A stretch of 64,000 nucleotides of DNA, from assembly GCA_963777755.1 (NCBI GenBank), contig CAVZSC010000001.1, forward strand, positions 186,001 through 250,000. The letters run 5' to 3'. Source of the stretch: DATFWC01 sp963777755 (GTDB lineage: Bacteria; Pseudomonadota; Alphaproteobacteria; Rhizobiales; Xanthobacteraceae). The notes under the pieces are model-generated. The model was given only the letters and a program-made list of their open reading frames with translations, did no database searches and had not been told where the DNA came from. The position numbers were made by a program, and so were the translations under genes. The stretch's first letter is position 1; each line of letters starts with the position of its first letter. Below are positions 25,892 to 34,205 of this stretch, piece after piece.

Positions 25892-28366
25892 ATGAAGCTG
25901 CTGCTGCGTTTCTTGGGCTGGATTTTCGCTGCCGGAACGGTGCTGTTCCTCGTCGGCATCGCGGGGGCGGCCGGGCTCCTGTGGCATTTCTCCAAGGATC
26001 TGCCGGACTATTCCCAGCTGCAGGACTACGAGCCGCCGGTCATGACTCGGGTGCATGCCAGCGACGGCTCGCTGGTCGCCGAGTACGCCAAGGAGCGGCG
26101 CCTCTACATCCCGATCCAGGCGGTGCCGAAACTCGTCGTCAACGCCTTCCTGGCGGCCGAGGACAAGAGCTTCTACGAGCATGGCGGCCTCGATTTCCAG
26201 GGCATCGTCCGCGCCGGCCTGCTCTACGTGCAGAACATTGGCACCAATCGCCGCCCGCAGGGCGCCTCCACCATCACCCAGCAGGTGGCGAAGAATTTCC
26301 TGCTCACCAACGAGGTTTCGTTCGATCGCAAGATCAAGGAGGCGCTGCTCGCCCTCAAGATCGAGCGGACCTATTCGAAGGACAAGATCCTCGAGCTTTA
26401 TCTGAACGAGATCTACCTCGGCCTGGGCGCCTACGGCATTGCGGCGGCCTCGCTGATCTATTTCGACAAATCGGTGCACGAGCTCACGCTCGCGGAAGCC
26501 GCTTATCTGGCGGCGCTGCCCAAGGCGCCGACCAACCTGCACCCGTTCCGCCAGCGCGACCGCGCGGTCGAGCGCCGCAACTACGTCGTCGATCGCATGG
26601 TCGAGGACAAGTACGTCAGCGCCCCGGACGGCGAGAAGGCCAAGAAGGAGGCGCTCAACGTCACCCCGCGCCCGACCGGCGCCCACGTGTTCGCCGCCGA
26701 ATATTTCGCCGAGGAGGTGCGCCGAGACCTGTTCGAGAAATACGGCGAGAAGAAGCTTTACGAGGGCGGCCTGTCGGTGCGCACCACCCTCGACCCGAAG
26801 CTGCAGGTGATGGCGCGCAAGGCCCTGACCACCGGCCTGGTCAAATTTGACGAGGCACAGGGCTACCGCGGACCGGTGGCCAAGAGCGACATCAGCGGCG
26901 ACTGGGGCGTGAAGATCGCCGAGGTCAAAGGGTTGACCGACATTGCACCGTGGCGGCTCGCCGTGGTGCTGGAAACCGGCGACCAGTCGGCGCGCATCGG
27001 GCTGCAGCCGGGCCGGGAAGTCGGCGGCGCCGTCACCCGCGAGCGCCAGGTCGGCATCGTGCCGGTCGAGGCCGTCAAGTGGGCGCGCCCGGCGACCGGC
27101 TCGGAGCGCTTCAAGGCGATCTCGCGCGTCTCCCAGGTGCTGCACCCGGGCGACGTCGTCTACGTCGAGCCGCTCAACAAGGAGATGAACACCTATCGGC
27201 TGCGCCAGGTCCCGGACGTCTCAGGGGCGATGGCCGTGATGGATCCGTGGACCGGCCGCGTGCTCGCGCTGGTCGGCGGCTTCTCCTACGACCAGAGCCA
27301 GTTCAACCGCGCCACCCAGGCGCTGCGCCAACCCGGATCCTCGTTCAAGCCGTTCGTCTATGCGGCCGCGCTCGACAACGGCTACACGCCCTCGACGGTG
27401 GTGATGGACGCGCCGATCTCGATCGACATGGGTCAGGGCGGCGGCGTGTGGACGCCGGAGAACTATTCGCGCAAGTTCTATGGGCCGCAGACCCTGCGCT
27501 TCGGCCTCGAGCAGTCGCGCAACGTGATGACGGTGCGGCTCGCCCAGGACGTCGGCATGCCGCTGATTGGCGAATACGCCAAGCGCTTCGGCGTCTATGA
27601 CGATCTGCCGAACTATCTCTCCTACGCGCTGGGCGCCGGCGAGACCACGGTGCTGCGCATGACCACCGCCTATTCGATGTTCGCCAACGGCGGGCGGCGG
27701 GTGAAGCCGACGCTGATCGACCGCATCCAGGATCGCTACGGCCATACGATCTATCGCCACGACCAGCGCGAATGCCGCGGCTGCGGCTCCGATCGCTGGA
27801 GCAACCAGCCGGAACCGACGCTGATCGACAAGCGCGAGCAGGTGCTCGACTCGATGACCGCCTACCAGATCACCTCGATGCTGGAGGGCGTGGTCCAGCG
27901 CGGCACTGCCACGACGGTGCGCGAGGTGGGCAAGCCGGTGGCGGGCAAGACCGGCACCACCAACGACGAAAAGGACGCCTGGTTCATCGGCTACACGCCC
28001 GACCTCACGGTCGGGTCCTATATCGGCTACGACAAGCCGCGCCATCTCGGCCGCGGCGCAACCGGTGGCCACCTGGCGGCGCCGATCGTCAAGGATTTCC
28101 TGAAAATGGCGCTGGAGGGCAAGCCGGCGGTGCCGTTCCGGGTGCCGACCGGGCTCAAGCTCGTGCGCATCGACCCACGCAGCGGCATGCGCGCCGGGGG
28201 CGGCGAAGGCCGCCAGATCCTTGAAGCCTACAAGCCCGGCACCTCGCCGCCCGACAACTACTTTGCGGCCACCGGGCTGCCGCAGGAAGGCGACGGGCGC
28301 TCGTTCGGGGTGTCGCCCGACGCCGACCGCATGATCCGCTCCGGCGGCACCGGCGGGCTGTACTAA
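25892..28366 (+). CDS. mrcA: penicillin-binding protein 1A (glycosyltransferase and transpeptidase)
   Basis: 824 residues. A signal anchor (about 5-32) is followed by the GT51 domain with EDKSFYEHGGLDFQGIVRA (catalytic Glu) and RPQGASTITQQVAKN. After a linker domain of the OB type comes the transpeptidase: active-site Ser in RQPGSSFKPFVYAAAL, SRN in EQSRNVMTV, and KTGTTNDEKDAWFIGY. It polymerises and cross-links peptidoglycan in the periplasm. A 213-bp gap after the amidase gene suggests its own promoter, although no clear one was found. It converges on the lipocalin-like gene with a 4-bp overlap of stop codons. Confidence 0.97.
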   Translation: MKLLLRFLGWIFAAGTVLFLVGIAGAAGLLWHFSKDLPDYSQLQDYEPPVMTRVHASDGSLVAEYAKERRLYIPIQAVPKLVVNAFLAAEDKSFYEHGGLDFQGIVRAGLLYVQNIGTNRRPQGASTITQQVAKNFLLTNEVSFDRKIKEALLALKIERTYSKDKILELYLNEIYLGLGAYGIAAASLIYFDKSVHELTLAEAAYLAALPKAPTNLHPFRQRDRAVERRNYVVDRMVEDKYVSAPDGEKAKKEALNVTPRPTGAHVFAAEYFAEEVRRDLFEKYGEKKLYEGGLSVRTTLDPKLQVMARKALTTGLVKFDEAQGYRGPVAKSDISGDWGVKIAEVKGLTDIAPWRLAVVLETGDQSARIGLQPGREVGGAVTRERQVGIVPVEAVKWARPATGSERFKAISRVSQVLHPGDVVYVEPLNKEMNTYRLRQVPDVSGAMAVMDPWTGRVLALVGGFSYDQSQFNRATQALRQPGSSFKPFVYAAALDNGYTPSTVVMDAPISIDMGQGGGVWTPENYSRKFYGPQTLRFGLEQSRNVMTVRLAQDVGMPLIGEYAKRFGVYDDLPNYLSYALGAGETTVLRMTTAYSMFANGGRRVKPTLIDRIQDRYGHTIYRHDQRECRGCGSDRWSNQPEPTLIDKREQVLDSMTAYQITSMLEGVVQRGTATTVREVGKPVAGKTGTTNDEKDAWFIGYTPDLTVGSYIGYDKPRHLGRGATGGHLAAPIVKDFLKMALEGKPAVPFRVPTGLKLVRIDPRSGMRAGGGEGRQILEAYKPGTSPPDNYFAATGLPQEGDGRSFGVSPDADRMIRSGGTGGLY

Positions 28367-28824
28367 CCCTTCACTCGCTCCCACACCATGGTGCGGACGC
28401 TCGTCTTCCCGTCCAATGGATCGGGCGAGGGAGGTGTCGAGAGGCGGAGGCGATCGCCGTCGAGCTGGAAGATCCGCATCTGCCGGGTTCCGGTCCAGGC
28501 TTCGTTCCAGGATATGTCCACGTGGTGCGTGACCTCGTTGCCGCTGACCGAGTAAGTTCCGGCATAGCTGAGCACGCTCCTGAACAGCGCCTCGGCTTCC
28601 GCCGCCGTCGGGTGCGGCCAGGTGGGCTTCGCACGGTCGCCGCGGGCGATGATCGCGATCATGCGCCCGTCCGGCGCGTAGTTGAGATAGCCAGTCGGAT
28701 GCGCTCCCAGCTGGTCGACCTTGGCGCCCGAGGGCAATTCCTCGCGGGTCGCCGAGACCAGTTTCCAGGTTCCGATCAGTTGCTCACGCATGCCCGCCGC
28801 CTTGCCGTCGATCCACCCGGACAT
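28363..28824 (-). CDS. lipocalin-like domain protein
   Basis: 153 residues from the ATG at 28824; ATG 28791 (MREQLIGTWKLVSATREE) gives the usual family start and is an alternative. The features GTWKLVSATREE, PTGYLNYAPDGRMIAII and FRSVLSYAGTYSVSGNEVTH match the Lipocalin_5 type, a small beta-barrel often found alone. No signal peptide is present. Its function is unknown; such proteins bind small hydrophobic ligands or act in polyketide-like pathways. It converges with PBP1A (CTAA shared by both stops) and is divergent from prfB, only 35 bp away. Confidence 0.85.
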   Translation of the reverse strand: MSGWIDGKAAGMREQLIGTWKLVSATREELPSGAKVDQLGAHPTGYLNYAPDGRMIAIIARGDRAKPTWPHPTAAEAEALFRSVLSYAGTYSVSGNEVTHHVDISWNEAWTGTRQMRIFQLDGDRLRLSTPPSPDPLDGKTSVRTMVWERVKG

Positions 28825-28859
28825 TAGGTTCCGCTCACGAATCATCATCGAGTACAGCC

Positions 28860-29991
28860 ATGCGCGCCGAAATCCAAGCGATCGTCGAAGAGATCAAGCA
28901 GTCCGTCGGGCTGCTGAGGAGGCATCTTTGACTTCGACAAGGCGCGTGCGCGGCTCGCCGAGCTCAACCAGCTGGCCGAAGATCCCAACCTGTGGAACGA
29001 TTCCGGCCGCGCGCAGCGCCTGATGCAGGAGCGCACCCAGCTCGAGGACAGCCTCAACGCCATCGCCCGCATCACCCAGGAGCTCGACGATCAGGTGACG
29101 ATGATCGAGCTCGGCGAGGCTGAAAGCGACGCCAAGGTCGTCGCCGAAGCCGAAGAGGCCCTGCGCAAGCTGAAAACAGAGGTTGCCCGCGCCGAGCTCG
29201 AGGCGCTGTTGTCGGGCGAGGCCGACGGCAACGACACCTACCTCGAAGTACATGCCGGCGCCGGGGGCACCGAGAGCCAGGATTGGGCGAACATGCTCAT
29301 GCGCATGTACACCCGCTGGGCCGAGAAGCACCGCTTCAAGGTCGAGTACCTGGAGGAAACGCCGGGCGAAGAGGCGGGCCTCAAGTCGGCGACCATCCAG
29401 GTGAAGGGCAAGAATGCGTTCGGCTGGCTCAAGACCGAAGGCGGCGTGCATCGCCTGGTGCGCATCTCCCCGTTCGACTCCAATGCGCGCCGCCATACGT
29501 CGTTCGCCAGCGTCAGCGTCTATCCGGTGGTCGACGACCGCATCAACATCGAGATCAACGAATCCGATGTGCGCGTCGACACGTTGCGCTCCGGTGGGGC
29601 GGGGGGACAGCACGTCAACAAGACCGAGTCGGCCGTGCGCCTCACCCACATCCCGACCAACATTGCGGTGCTGTGCCAGAACGATCGCTCCCAGCACCGC
29701 AACCGAGCCCAGGCCTGGGACATGCTGCGCGCCAAGCTGTTCGAGCTCGAGCTCAAGAAGCGCGAGGAGAAGGCGGCCGCCGATCAGGCCGCCAAGACCG
29801 ACATCGGCTGGGGCCACCAGATCCGCTCCTACGTGCTGCAGCCCTACCAGATGGTGAAGGACCTGCGCACCGGCGTGTCCACCTCGAACACCGGCGCCGT
29901 GCTCGACGGCGACCTCGACGAATTCATGGAGGCCGCGCTCGCCCAGAAGGCGTTCGGCACCGGGCCGAAGGACGTGGAAGACGTCGAGTAG
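28860..29991 (+). CDS. prfB: peptide chain release factor 2, expressed through a +1 programmed frameshift
   Basis: 376 residues after frameshifting. ATG 28860 opens 23 codons ending in CTT TGA (in-frame TGA at 28929-28931). The ribosome must skip T28929 to continue GAC TTC GAC in the +1 frame to 29991. RF2 recognises UGA and UAA, so low RF2 favours the shift: a classic self-regulating circuit. RF2 identity is shown by the SPF anticodon-like tripeptide in RISPFDSNARR and by the peptidyl-hydrolysis GGQ in GGAGGQHVNKTES. Length is close to the usual 365. A gene call starting at 29023 would miss the N-terminus. Confidence 0.96.
28915..28932 (+). promoter_or_regulatory. prfB: prfB +1 frameshift site with internal Shine-Dalgarno-like sequence
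   Basis: The bases TGAGGAGGCATCTTTGAC contain AGGAGG three bases before the slippery CTT, followed by TGA and C. This is the textbook RF2 layout (an SD-like stimulator, CTT, a poor-context stop UGAC). The ORF break is therefore functional and not a sequencing error. Confidence 0.93.
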
Positions 29992-31773
29992 CTACCGCCC
30001 AGCCATGCGGTCGGCAAACGTCTTCACGTCCTGCTCGACGCCGCGGTCACGTTGATAGGCGGCGACGCGCAGCGCGTGCTCGCGCACCGCGCGGGCCTGC
30101 TCTGCAAACAGGAACTGCGCCGCCTTGGGGGCGACCTCCAGGAGCAGCTTCAGCCGCTCGCGACGCCACTCGTCGGTCAGCCCGTCATAGGCGAGCGTGG
30201 TCAACGTCCCGGTCAGGGTTTCGGCGAGGGTGGAGCGCACGTCGGCGATCTCCCGCCGCACCTCGGGGCGGTTGAGGACGTCCGGGCTTGCCTTGGCGGT
30301 GCGGTTGATCTCGGCTTCCATCATGATGCCGGCGAGTTTGACCTGGAAGTCGAGGTAGCGCGCAAACTCGGCGGCGAACTCCGCGACGTTGCGGTGGGTG
30401 CGCCGCTGCACGCTCGCGTCGTTGGTCAGCTTGTTGATGTCGTCGATGCCGGTGCCGGCGAGGATGTAGACGGTGCCGACGCGATCCCCGGCGACGAACC
30501 AGTCGAGCGCCTTGGTGACGTCGGAGACCGTCAGCGGCGTGCCGTCGAGCTCGGAGAGATCGAACACCTTGTCGAGCAGCTCCCGGATCGGCGGCTCCGA
30601 CTGGCGCGGCGCGCGCCCGGTCACGTAGGAGTCGCGCGCGAAGGCGAGAAAATCATCGGCCGCCTTGCGCACCTCGTCCAGCCGCGCTGTCTCGATCTTG
30701 ACCTCGGCGTCGGCGCGCACGATGGTCACCCGCTTGCTCCAGCCGCTCCAGTCGATGCGAAATTCAAGGTTGAAGATGCCGCCTGGAATGTCGGCGCGGC
30801 CCTCGCACATGCGTTCGGACCGTGTGGAGGAGATCGTCTTCAAGTCGCTTAACCGTTCGACCTTGATCTTCTTGCCGTCGAAGATCTCGGTCAGAGTCGT
30901 GCGTGTCTTGTCATCGCCGCAGTCCGGCAGGGTGAGCCAGCTGACGGCGCGGACCGCTCCGATGACGAGGAAGACCGTGGCCACCGCAATCGATGCGCCG
31001 ACCGCTACCCAGCGCTTGAGCCGGGAAGGCGGGGCCAACGGCTTCTCAGCCGCGGGCTGGCTCACCTCCTCCGCTGTCGCCCGGTTCTGCTGCTCCGTTG
31101 TCGGCAGGCTCGGCGGCTTCGTCATCGGCAGGCTCGGCGGCTTCGTCATCGGCAGGCTCGGCGGCTTCGTCATCGGCAGGCTCGGCGGCTCTGCCGTCGC
31201 CGCATCGGTTGACGGATGTGTCGGCGAATCGACGCTCTGCGGATCGGCTGGCAGCGTCGCGGGCATGAGGCCCGGCGGGTCGCCCGCTGCAACGCCGTGC
31301 GACGTCGACGGGTCGACCCCCGCGGCGACCGTGGCGGCTGCGTTCGGCTGATCGGCTGCCGGTGCGATGCTGGGCCCGTCGGCCGGCTCGCTGGCGGCGA
31401 GGCGAGGCTCCGTCTTGGCGTCGGTTTCGGGCTCCGCCAGCCCAAGAAACATGCTCATGTGTCGCACCGCCTCGATTGCAGATTTAGGATCGCCGGGATT
31501 GGACAGCTGGAACTGCTGACCCGACTTGAGCCCGACCGTCGGATTGTCGCGCTTGCCCCCCTTTTGGTTCGCATCCTTCTCCCGCGGGACGAGCGTGATC
31601 GCGGCAATCTGTTCGAGCGGGATCTCGATCGGCCGGCGCTTCCAGAAGAACACGGTGCGCTCGAACCGGCCTTTGCCGCTGGACTTGTCGAGAACGATCG
31701 TGGAAGTCTCAAACGGGAGCACGCCCATCCGCAGGATGAGGCGATTCGGTGCATTCTCCAGGATCTGCAACAT
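29992..31773 (-). CDS. uncharacterised membrane protein with Pro-rich tandem repeat linker
   Basis: 593 residues from the ATG at 31773, preceded by AAGGGGA. The N-terminal part (1-125) is compact and basic, with MLQILENAPNRLILRMGVLP and EIPLEQIAAITLVPREKD, a PH-like pattern. A Pro/Ala/Ser-rich linker includes the repeat PPSLPMTK. One transmembrane helix (VAVGASIAVATVFLVIGAVR, about 280) follows. The C-terminal part of about 290 residues is mostly helical with no motif I know. It converges with prfB with no gap. Function unknown; the layout of cytoplasmic domain, linker, helix and soluble domain suggests an envelope-associated protein. Confidence 0.8.
   Translation of the reverse strand: MLQILENAPNRLILRMGVLPFETSTIVLDKSSGKGRFERTVFFWKRRPIEIPLEQIAAITLVPREKDANQKGGKRDNPTVGLKSGQQFQLSNPGDPKSAIEAVRHMSMFLGLAEPETDAKTEPRLAASEPADGPSIAPAADQPNAAATVAAGVDPSTSHGVAAGDPPGLMPATLPADPQSVDSPTHPSTDAATAEPPSLPMTKPPSLPMTKPPSLPMTKPPSLPTTEQQNRATAEEVSQPAAEKPLAPPSRLKRWVAVGASIAVATVFLVIGAVRAVSWLTLPDCGDDKTRTTLTEIFDGKKIKVERLSDLKTISSTRSERMCEGRADIPGGIFNLEFRIDWSGWSKRVTIVRADAEVKIETARLDEVRKAADDFLAFARDSYVTGRAPRQSEPPIRELLDKVFDLSELDGTPLTVSDVTKALDWFVAGDRVGTVYILAGTGIDDINKLTNDASVQRRTHRNVAEFAAEFARYLDFQVKLAGIMMEAEINRTAKASPDVLNRPEVRREIADVRSTLAETLTGTLTTLAYDGLTDEWRRERLKLLLEVAPKAAQFLFAEQARAVREHALRVAAYQRDRGVEQDVKTFADRMAGR
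31103..31190. repeat. 24-bp minisatellite inside the membrane protein gene
   Basis: The unit GGCAGGCTCGGCGGCTTCGT plus CATC (24 bp) occurs three times exactly (31103, 31127, 31151), followed by a partial fourth copy from 31175. It encodes, on the minus strand, tandem PPSLPMTK. Exact units point to recent slippage, and copy number probably varies between strains without breaking the frame. Confidence 0.95.
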
Positions 31774-32009
31774 CGCGCGAGTCCCCTTGCGCAACCAGCT
31801 GCCGACCGCGCACGAGCGATATCGTTCCTCGGATCGACGGATTGGTGGTCGCGCCTGGGCCGGAGGTTCGTTTTTTTCGCCCAGCCGGCGCATGCGCGCA
31901 AGCCGCTACGAGGTCACGCCTGGTCACGTGGCTTTGAGCCGGGAATAGCGCCCGGCTATCGCGCGAGACGCCAGGAATTGAGAACGCACAGTTTGCAACT
32001 TGGCGAAGG

Positions 32010-33344
32010 CTACGATCCCAGTCGGATCGCCGCGCGCAAGAACTTCTGCGGGTCCACGGGGTCGCCGTCGATACGCGTCTCGTAGTGCAGGTGCGGTCCG
32101 GTCGAGCGTCCGGTCGAGCCCACCTTGCCGACGATCTGGCCGACGCGAATGGTCTGTCCCTCACTCACGTCGATTGCCGACAGATGGCCGTAGCGCGTCG
32201 AGAGACCGTTGCCGTGGTCGATCTCGACCATCTTGCCGTATCCGCCGCTCCAACCCGCCGAGACGACCTTGCCGGCCGCCGTCGCGCGGACCGGATCGCC
32301 GGTATTGCCGCGCATGTCGAGGCCGGTATGCATGGCGAGCGCGCGCACGAACGGGTCCATTCTGACCCCGAAGCCCGAAGTCTGATCGACGTCGCCGGCG
32401 AGCGGCCTGCGGATCGGCACAGCGAGCAAGGTGCGTTGCAGCTGCTCGACCTGACTGCGCGCGAGATTGATGCGATAGAGCTGCCGCTCGAAGGCGCCGC
32501 CGTCGCTTTTCGTCCCGACCGGCACAAACGGGCCGCCGGTTGCGATCGGCGCGGGCGGGGCGGGAAGCTTGGCCACGTCGAGGCCGAGGTCGATGAGCAC
32601 GCTGCGCATGCGCCGCGCCTTGGCGTCGAAGCCTTCTTCCAATCCATTCAACGCGATCGCCTGGCCGCTCTCGACACGGTCGAGCGAGTCCTGCATCAGC
32701 GCCAGCGTGGCCTCGATCCCGGCGCCCGAGCGGGTGGCCGCCACGCGGGCGGCGAATGTCGGCAAGGCCCGCGACTCCAGGCGCGCCTCGCGGTCGGGCG
32801 GCGGCACCAGGATGACCGTGTCGCTGATCGGCGACGGCTTGGCCGGCGCCGCATCGGTCGTGGTGGTGCGGGCAGGGGGCTTGACGGTGCCGGTGGTGAC
32901 CGGATCGGCCGCGCCCGACAGGGTGGTGGCGCGCGATTCCAAGGTCGCCTGGCGGCGCATCAGCTGATCGAGCTTCTGCTCGAATTGTTCCTGGTCCAGG
33001 AGCTGGCGGCTGGTGACGCGATCGACCTGGGCGCGCAGATCGGCGATGCGATCCTCATAGGCGTATTGCATGTCCGCCTGGCGGGCGATCAGGCGGGTCA
33101 GGAGATCGTCGCGAAAGGCGAAATAGGTGGCGGTTGCGACCGACCACACCGCCATGACCACCAGCGTGCCGACCACGGTCCAGAATGCGACCGGTCCGAG
33201 GCGTACCTGCCGGCCGCCGTGGTTGAGCGTGTAGTCGCCGGCGATGATCCCGGCGCGACGCGTCGCACCCGCGGGGCGGGCGCTGGCCCCGGCATGGCCC
33301 AGCCCTTCGCGGGCGAGGCGGCGATCGGAAGAACGGTGCGGCAT
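32010..33344 (-). CDS. M23-family metallopeptidase (LytM-type) with coiled coil
   Basis: 444 residues from the ATG at 33344, which has GGGAGC eight bases upstream; the frame is open to 33428. One membrane anchor (VAFWTVVGTLVVMAVWSVAT, about 52-72) is followed by a coiled coil (about 90-150; YEDRIADLRAQVDRVTSRQ). The C-terminal M23 domain has zinc ligands in MHTGLDMRG (H-x3-D) and GPHLHYE (HLH), both intact, so it is probably an active periplasmic endopeptidase that cuts peptidoglycan cross-links. The length and coiled coil resemble the NlpD/EnvC-like and alphaproteobacterial DipM groups. It is near other cell-wall genes (amidase, PBP1A). Confidence 0.92.
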   Translation of the reverse strand: MPHRSSDRRLAREGLGHAGASARPAGATRRAGIIAGDYTLNHGGRQVRLGPVAFWTVVGTLVVMAVWSVATATYFAFRDDLLTRLIARQADMQYAYEDRIADLRAQVDRVTSRQLLDQEQFEQKLDQLMRRQATLESRATTLSGAADPVTTGTVKPPARTTTTDAAPAKPSPISDTVILVPPPDREARLESRALPTFAARVAATRSGAGIEATLALMQDSLDRVESGQAIALNGLEEGFDAKARRMRSVLIDLGLDVAKLPAPPAPIATGGPFVPVGTKSDGGAFERQLYRINLARSQVEQLQRTLLAVPIRRPLAGDVDQTSGFGVRMDPFVRALAMHTGLDMRGNTGDPVRATAAGKVVSAGWSGGYGKMVEIDHGNGLSTRYGHLSAIDVSEGQTIRVGQIVGKVGSTGRSTGPHLHYETRIDGDPVDPQKFLRAAIRLGS

Positions 33345-33512
33345 CGGCGCTCCCGCGCCGACCCTCAGGGATCGACGCAACACGAATAACGGGGCCGATT
33401 TCAGCGCGCCATGGTTAATTTTTGGCAAACCAATCCTGCTATAGTTTACTGATGCGCCGCCCCGGGGGAGACTTACACCTTGATCGCAGCTGGTCCCTCT
33501 AACCTCGCCTAT

Positions 33513-33978
33513 TCACATCGCTTTCGCGGCTGCCAGCACCTCCTCGGCATGGCCGTCGACCTTCACCTTGGCCCAGATTCGGGCAATCTTGCCGTCCGGA
33601 CCGATCAGGAAGGTGGTAGGGGTGATCCCCATGAAGGTTTTGCCGTACATCGATTTTTCGCCCCACACCCCATAGGCCTCCAGCATCCGGTGTTTCTCGT
33701 CCGAAGCGAGCGGGATCGCCAGGCGGTACTTGGCCTTGAAGGCGTCCTGGGCGGCGACCGGATCGGCCGAAACGCCCAGCACCGCGGTGCTTGCGGCGGC
33801 GAATTTGGCGGAAAGCTGCGAGAACGCCTGCGCTTCGCGGGTGCACCCGGGAGTGTCGGCGCGGGGATAGAAATAGAGCACGAGCTTCTTTGCGGTAATC
33901 GCCGAGCGAAACGGTGCCGCCGCTGTCGCGCGGCAAACTGAAAGCCGGGGCGGGCGCGCCGACCGCGGGGTGTGCCAT
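33513..33978 (-). pseudogene. bcp: peroxiredoxin (BCP/thiol peroxidase type) interrupted by a frameshift
   Basis: The ATG at 33978 has AAGGAAGG upstream and opens MAHPAVGAPAPAFSLPRDSG. The frame changes near 33885-33893: DNA reads CGCAAAGAAGCTCG where AAG AAG CTC GTG is needed, equal to one extra base or two missing. The second frame then continues LYFYPRADTPGCTREAQAFS to a stop at 33513. PGCT holds the peroxidatic Cys with its Thr. Apart from the shift, length and order match bacterioferritin-comigratory peroxiredoxins, which reduce peroxides with thioredoxin. Either a recent inactivation or an indel error; the rest of the gene looks undecayed, which favours error or very recent change. Confidence 0.85.
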
Positions 33979-34205
33979 ATGCCTTCCTTTCGTCGCTTTC
34001 ACAGGGTCATTTTGCCAGGAAACCGGGTAAGATATCGAGCGTGGGCTGAGGAATCGGCGCATGGTCCGGGGGGACCCGCCCAGAGCATGCGCCAACACCG
34101 GAACCGACTATACTGCCGCGCGACATCTCGCGTGGAGGGGCGGAACTGCCGGGCCGGCGCGGTCGAGCCGGTCGACGCGGCGCGTGAGGGGATGCTCGAC
34201 CAGGC

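Noticed and set aside
28923..28931. The in-frame TGA at the start of prfB as a pseudogene mutation
   Set aside because: The SD-like sequence, CTT and TGAC context are the known RF2 autoregulatory frameshift, so it is functional.
33420..33460. TATAGT and TTTTGG as a plus-strand promoter
   Set aside because: Spacing between the boxes is wrong, and no plus-strand gene follows closely.
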